Position numbers and translations under genes: made by a program | Assembly (NCBI GenBank): GCA_002715375.1 | Contig: PAZA01000071.1 | Location: forward strand, 1 to 43,533 | DNA length: 43,533 nt | Source: Halobacteriovoraceae bacterium | Lineage (GTDB): Bacteria; Bdellovibrionota; Bacteriovoracia; Bacteriovoracales; Bacteriovoracaceae | Direction: 5' to 3' | The notes under the pieces: model-generated | What the model saw: the letters and a program-made list of their open reading frames with translations, nothing else | What the model was told of the DNA's origin: nothing | Database searches by the model: none | In this document: positions 40,710 through 43,533 of the stretch, piece after piece | Position numbering within the stretch: position 1 is the stretch's first letter | How the letters are laid out: every line of letters starts with the position of its first letter

Positions 40710-41156
40710 TTAGTTCTTTTTGGGGTTAAAAAACCTAATCTTTTTGATAAGAAAATTTGTAATCTCTTCGTCAGTTCCAAAAACGTCATCAATTAGATCG
40801 GACTCCAGAAGAAATTTATTTACGCGTAAAGCAACCTGCCTCAAAGACTCGACAAGGTATAAACCACCTATGTTCTCACCTTTAAAAGATTTTATTATCT
40901 CTTTCCTTGCATGGTTAAAAACTTCGGACTCTGTTACATCCTCAGGTACATTTTCAGCACCCATTTTGTCTTCAACTTCTTCAATAGCTTGGTCTTTAAT
41001 ATCTTCGTCAGTTGCAAAACTTACACCGTACTCAGTCGCAAGTGCATCAATAAGCTCAAGCCTCTTTTCAATATCGAACTCAATTATTTTATGTTCCTTG
41101 AGATGATTGACTGTATACAGCGCAAGCGTCTTTAAGGTTTCAAAATCAGTTTTCAT
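40710..41156 (-). CDS. DUF507-like helical protein
   Basis: 148 aa, acidic and helical, no signal or TM. The pattern LALYTVNHLKEHKIIEF...LIDALATEYG repeated loosely as VALRVNKFLLESDLIDDVFG resembles DUF507, found in Aquificae and delta-type bacteria; function unknown. It lies between murJ and the lipoprotein gene, 55 bases after murJ, and may be cotranscribed with it. The family call rests on pattern memory only. Confidence 0.6.
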   Translation of the reverse strand: MKTDFETLKTLALYTVNHLKEHKIIEFDIEKRLELIDALATEYGVSFATDEDIKDQAIEEVEDKMGAENVPEDVTESEVFNHARKEIIKSFKGENIGGLYLVESLRQVALRVNKFLLESDLIDDVFGTDEEITNFLIKKIRFFNPKKN

Positions 41157-41211
41157 AAACGTTCCTTACTAATTTGACTTCGGACCCAGTCTACCTTAAT
41201 TAAGTGTCACT

Positions 41212-42801
41212 CTACAACACTCTTTTTGAGATGAATTTTTTTAATTCGCTATATTCACCCATAGAAAAGAGTGAGAAAGTATAGGCTAAAAAACCAAAAA
41301 TTCCTATTAAACAAAAATAAAAAATCTTCCATAGAAAGGGAAGAGAATAATCAAAGTAATCACGCACCACCCAATCAACTGCCAGATAAACGATTACCCC
41401 TGCCAGAACTATTTTAAGAATTCTTAAACTAAAAAAGAAGTTTAATGGCAAATTGAGAAGCCTTTTCAACAAAACAGACTGGCACAGCACATTGACGCCC
41501 ATCGACAAACTCGTTCCTAAGGCGAGAATATAGAAGCCAAACCGATCTACAAAAGCCAGGCAAAAAACAATATTAAGTCCTATGCAACACATTGAGACTA
41601 TAACGGGAATTCTTGGTTTATCCAAAGCGTAAAATGTTGGAGCAAAAACTTTGTAGCATCCATAAAAAGGGAGACCAAGTAAGTACATCTTTAAAGCTAA
41701 GGTTGATTGATCCGTATCACTTGGTAAAAAAGCACCTCTTTCAAAAATTAAATGAATAGAAGGCTTTGCCATTGCATATAAAAGAGAAAAAGAAGGAATC
41801 AGAACTAAAAAGGAAATTAAGTAACTAGTCTTAAGAAAGGAAACAGCTTTCTCTTTTTCCCCTTTTTTCCATGACTCACTGAAATGCACTAAATTTGAGC
41901 CCGCAATAGAAACGCTGAGAACTCCCACAGGAAATTGAAAGAGTCTAAAGGCATAATTGAGCCAAGAAACAGCACCAACAACTGTGCCCGTTGCCAAAAT
42001 AGTTGTAATCAAAATATTAATTTGAGTCGCAGCAATACCTATTGTACCGATCCCAACTCTTCCAAATACCTTTTTTGCATCGCCACTTAAAATCCTCCCA
42101 GGTCTAAGAGGCTTAAAGTTTTTAAAATAAATGAAAGGTATCTGAATAACCAATTGAATCACTCCACCCAAAAGAACACCCAAACCCATAGATAAACCTG
42201 GGTGAAAACCTCTTTTTTCCAGCAGAGAGGGAAACCACAATATGGATAAAATCATAACAAGGTTAAAAAAAGCAGGCGCCAAAGAAGGCATAAAAAAAAC
42301 CTTAAGAGTATTAAGAACTCCCATAACTAGAGCTGCTAAAGAGATAAGGGTCAAAAATGGCGCCATAACCCTAACTAACTGCACTGCTAAAAAGTATTGC
42401 TCCTGATTTTTCTCAAAAGATGAAGCATACAAACTGACAAGCTCTGGCGCAAAAATAATAATTCCAATGGAGATAATGCTTGTCGATATTAAAAGAAGCA
42501 TGGCAACAGATGCAAAAAGCTGCCTAGCTTTTTTTTCGTCCTTAGTAATAACATCTGTAAAAATGGGAACGAAAGCGGAAGAAAAAACTCCCTCTGCAAA
42601 AAGATCTCTTAAAACATTTGGAATGCGGAAAGCGACATTAAAAGCATCCGTTACAATAGAAGCACCGAACATTGCTGCCATGACTTGCTCTCTAACAAGA
42701 CCTAACACCCTGCTAGAAAATGTAGCGATGGCCATCTTGGCCATAGAAAGGACATAAGAGAGACTGATCCTCTTTCGGCCCCTTTCGCCTTTCATTGTCA
42801 T
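41212..42801 (-). CDS. murJ: lipid II flippase MurJ
   Basis: MurJ moves lipid II across the inner membrane for peptidoglycan synthesis. About 529 aa with 14 expected TM helices. The N-terminal signature RVLGLVREQVMAAMFGAS...DAFNVAFRIPNVLRDLFAEG and SSAFVPIF are diagnostic. The track starts at TTG 42807; ATG 42801 is the likelier start, with another ATG two codons later. Divergent from the pyrophosphatase gene. Confidence 0.95.
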   Translation of the reverse strand: MTMKGERGRKRISLSYVLSMAKMAIATFSSRVLGLVREQVMAAMFGASIVTDAFNVAFRIPNVLRDLFAEGVFSSAFVPIFTDVITKDEKKARQLFASVAMLLLISTSIISIGIIIFAPELVSLYASSFEKNQEQYFLAVQLVRVMAPFLTLISLAALVMGVLNTLKVFFMPSLAPAFFNLVMILSILWFPSLLEKRGFHPGLSMGLGVLLGGVIQLVIQIPFIYFKNFKPLRPGRILSGDAKKVFGRVGIGTIGIAATQINILITTILATGTVVGAVSWLNYAFRLFQFPVGVLSVSIAGSNLVHFSESWKKGEKEKAVSFLKTSYLISFLVLIPSFSLLYAMAKPSIHLIFERGAFLPSDTDQSTLALKMYLLGLPFYGCYKVFAPTFYALDKPRIPVIVSMCCIGLNIVFCLAFVDRFGFYILALGTSLSMGVNVLCQSVLLKRLLNLPLNFFFSLRILKIVLAGVIVYLAVDWVVRDYFDYSLPFLWKIFYFCLIGIFGFLAYTFSLFSMGEYSELKKFISKRVL

Positions 42802-42955
42802 TTCCAAAACTCTGCTCCAAAAAACTCATTAAGTGTTTTACGCATTAAAGACTGTATGATAATCCTCAAGCTTAGTAAGTTTTTTTTACCCTTATTTTGC
42901 AAAAATTCATAATAGATTTTTGTATGTGAACTTCGAAGAAAGGAGCTGGTTAAAA

Positions 42956-43533
42956 ATGGAAGCCACACAAAGTTTTTTTACTTATAGTCCAGTCATTGGG
43001 CTGGTCGGTTTTGTCTTTGCACTCATGACTTATGCATGGGTTGTTAAACAACCTGCAGGTAATGCAAAGATGACTCACATTGCAACACTTATTGAAAACG
43101 GTTCAATGACATTCCTAAAAAAGGAATACATGATCCTTATCGGTTTTCTTGTTGTTGTTGCTGCTCTCCTCGGAGCAAAACTCGGAACAAACAGCGCAAT
43201 TTGTTATCTCGCTGGGGCTTTCATGTCTATGCTTTGTGGCTATATCGGGATGAAAGCTGCAACCAAAGCAAACGTAAGAACAGCTGAAGCTGCAGCTCAA
43301 AGTGGTCAGGGAAAAGCTCTTTCAGTCGCCTTTTTTGGTGGATCAGTTATGGGTATGGCCGTTGCTTCACTAGGTCTTCTAGGAATTGCTCTTGCTTATA
43401 AGTTTCTAACAAGTGGAAGTGCTATTGAAGCTCTTAACGGTTTTGCGATGGGTGCTTCTTCAATTGCTCTTTTTGCTAGAGTTGGTGGTGGTATCTACAC
43501 AGAAGCTGCTGGCGTTGGTGCTGACCTCGTTGG
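42956..43533 (+). CDS. hppA: membrane-bound proton/sodium-pumping pyrophosphatase, 5' part
   Basis: Open frame from ATG 42956 (SD AAGGAG) to the right edge, 192 codons; absent from the ORF track. M-PPases couple PPi hydrolysis to H+ or Na+ transport. Typical stretches: TLIENGSMTFLKKEYMIL, AICYLAGAFMSMLCGYIGMK, NVRTAEAA, GASSIALFARVGGGIYT. The active-site motif normally reads TKAADVGADLVGK; here it is TEAAGVGADLVG, with Lys to Glu and Asp to Gly. The rest is cut off, so I cannot tell whether the other metal-binding aspartates remain. Confidence 0.92.
   Translation, partial: MEATQSFFTYSPVIGLVGFVFALMTYAWVVKQPAGNAKMTHIATLIENGSMTFLKKEYMILIGFLVVVAALLGAKLGTNSAICYLAGAFMSMLCGYIGMKAATKANVRTAEAAAQSGQGKALSVAFFGGSVMGMAVASLGLLGIALAYKFLTSGSAIEALNGFAMGASSIALFARVGGGIYTEAAGVGADLV

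Noticed and set aside
43115-43300. 61-aa cysteine-rich minus-strand ORF.
   Set aside because: Shadow of the hppA frame, which is strongly conserved in sequence.
1-43533. tRNA, rRNA, transposase, integrase, toxin-antitoxin or defence genes.
   Set aside because: None seen; gaps are short and every long ORF is accounted for by housekeeping, envelope, flagellar or unknown genes.

Overview
The window is one compact, AT-rich, gene-dense stretch of a Gram-negative, flagellated bacterium. It has outer-membrane biogenesis genes (bamA, skp/ompH, lpx, lolD), a polar-type flagellar export cluster (flhF, flhG, fliA downstream of flhA) and several lipoproteins. Low GC, gene order and protein style suggest Bdellovibrionota, most like Bacteriovorax/Halobacteriovorax-type predators. 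This is an inference from style and synteny, not a database result. I see no tRNA, rRNA, insertion sequence, prophage or CRISPR array; the window reads as core chromosome with a few lineage-specific genes.

Layout. (1) 1-11250, all minus: in transcription order an ABC lipoprotein exporter (lolC/E-like, lolD), bamA, ompH, fabZ, lpxA, a GnnA-like oxidoreductase, lpxB, lpxK, then rpsA with its own promoter, running off the left edge. (2) 11274-14533: prfB with a programmed +1 frameshift that the ORF track misses, ybeY, and divergently mazG-coaE. (3) 14534-29238, all minus: the operon fliL-M-N-O-P-Q-R-flhB-flhA-flhF-flhG-fliA, followed by a 319-aa unknown protein and a membrane-anchored PAS/coiled-coil protein. 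A near-consensus promoter and two strong GGA-loop hairpins precede fliL. (4) 29437-34230: a DsbA-like lipoprotein with terminator, a small secreted protein, an amidase/SpoIID peptidoglycan hydrolase pair and a degenerate uracil-DNA-glycosylase-like protein. (5) 34379-41156: uvrC flanked by two small zinc-ribbon proteins, one with a UvrD-like Tudor tail, a secreted glycine-rich protein with 75-bp and 24-bp DNA repeats, a single-pass membrane protein, a lipoprotein and a DUF507-like protein. (6) 41212-end: murJ and, divergently, the start of a membrane pyrophosphatase gene.

How it fits together: region 1 builds the outer membrane (lipid A, OMP assembly, lipoprotein sorting). Region 3 builds and positions the flagellum. 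Regions 4 and 6 remodel and supply peptidoglycan. The observations I rate highest are the FlhF that has lost its GTPase motifs beside an intact FlhG, the tandem GGA-loop hairpins in the fliL leader, the glycine-rich repeat protein, and the pyrophosphatase with two substituted active-site-motif residues.

Start codons were re-chosen from the track where a Shine-Dalgarno site or stop/start overlap decided it. No gene-free stretch exceeds 300 bases; the longest, before fliL and before the 30540 gene, are described.
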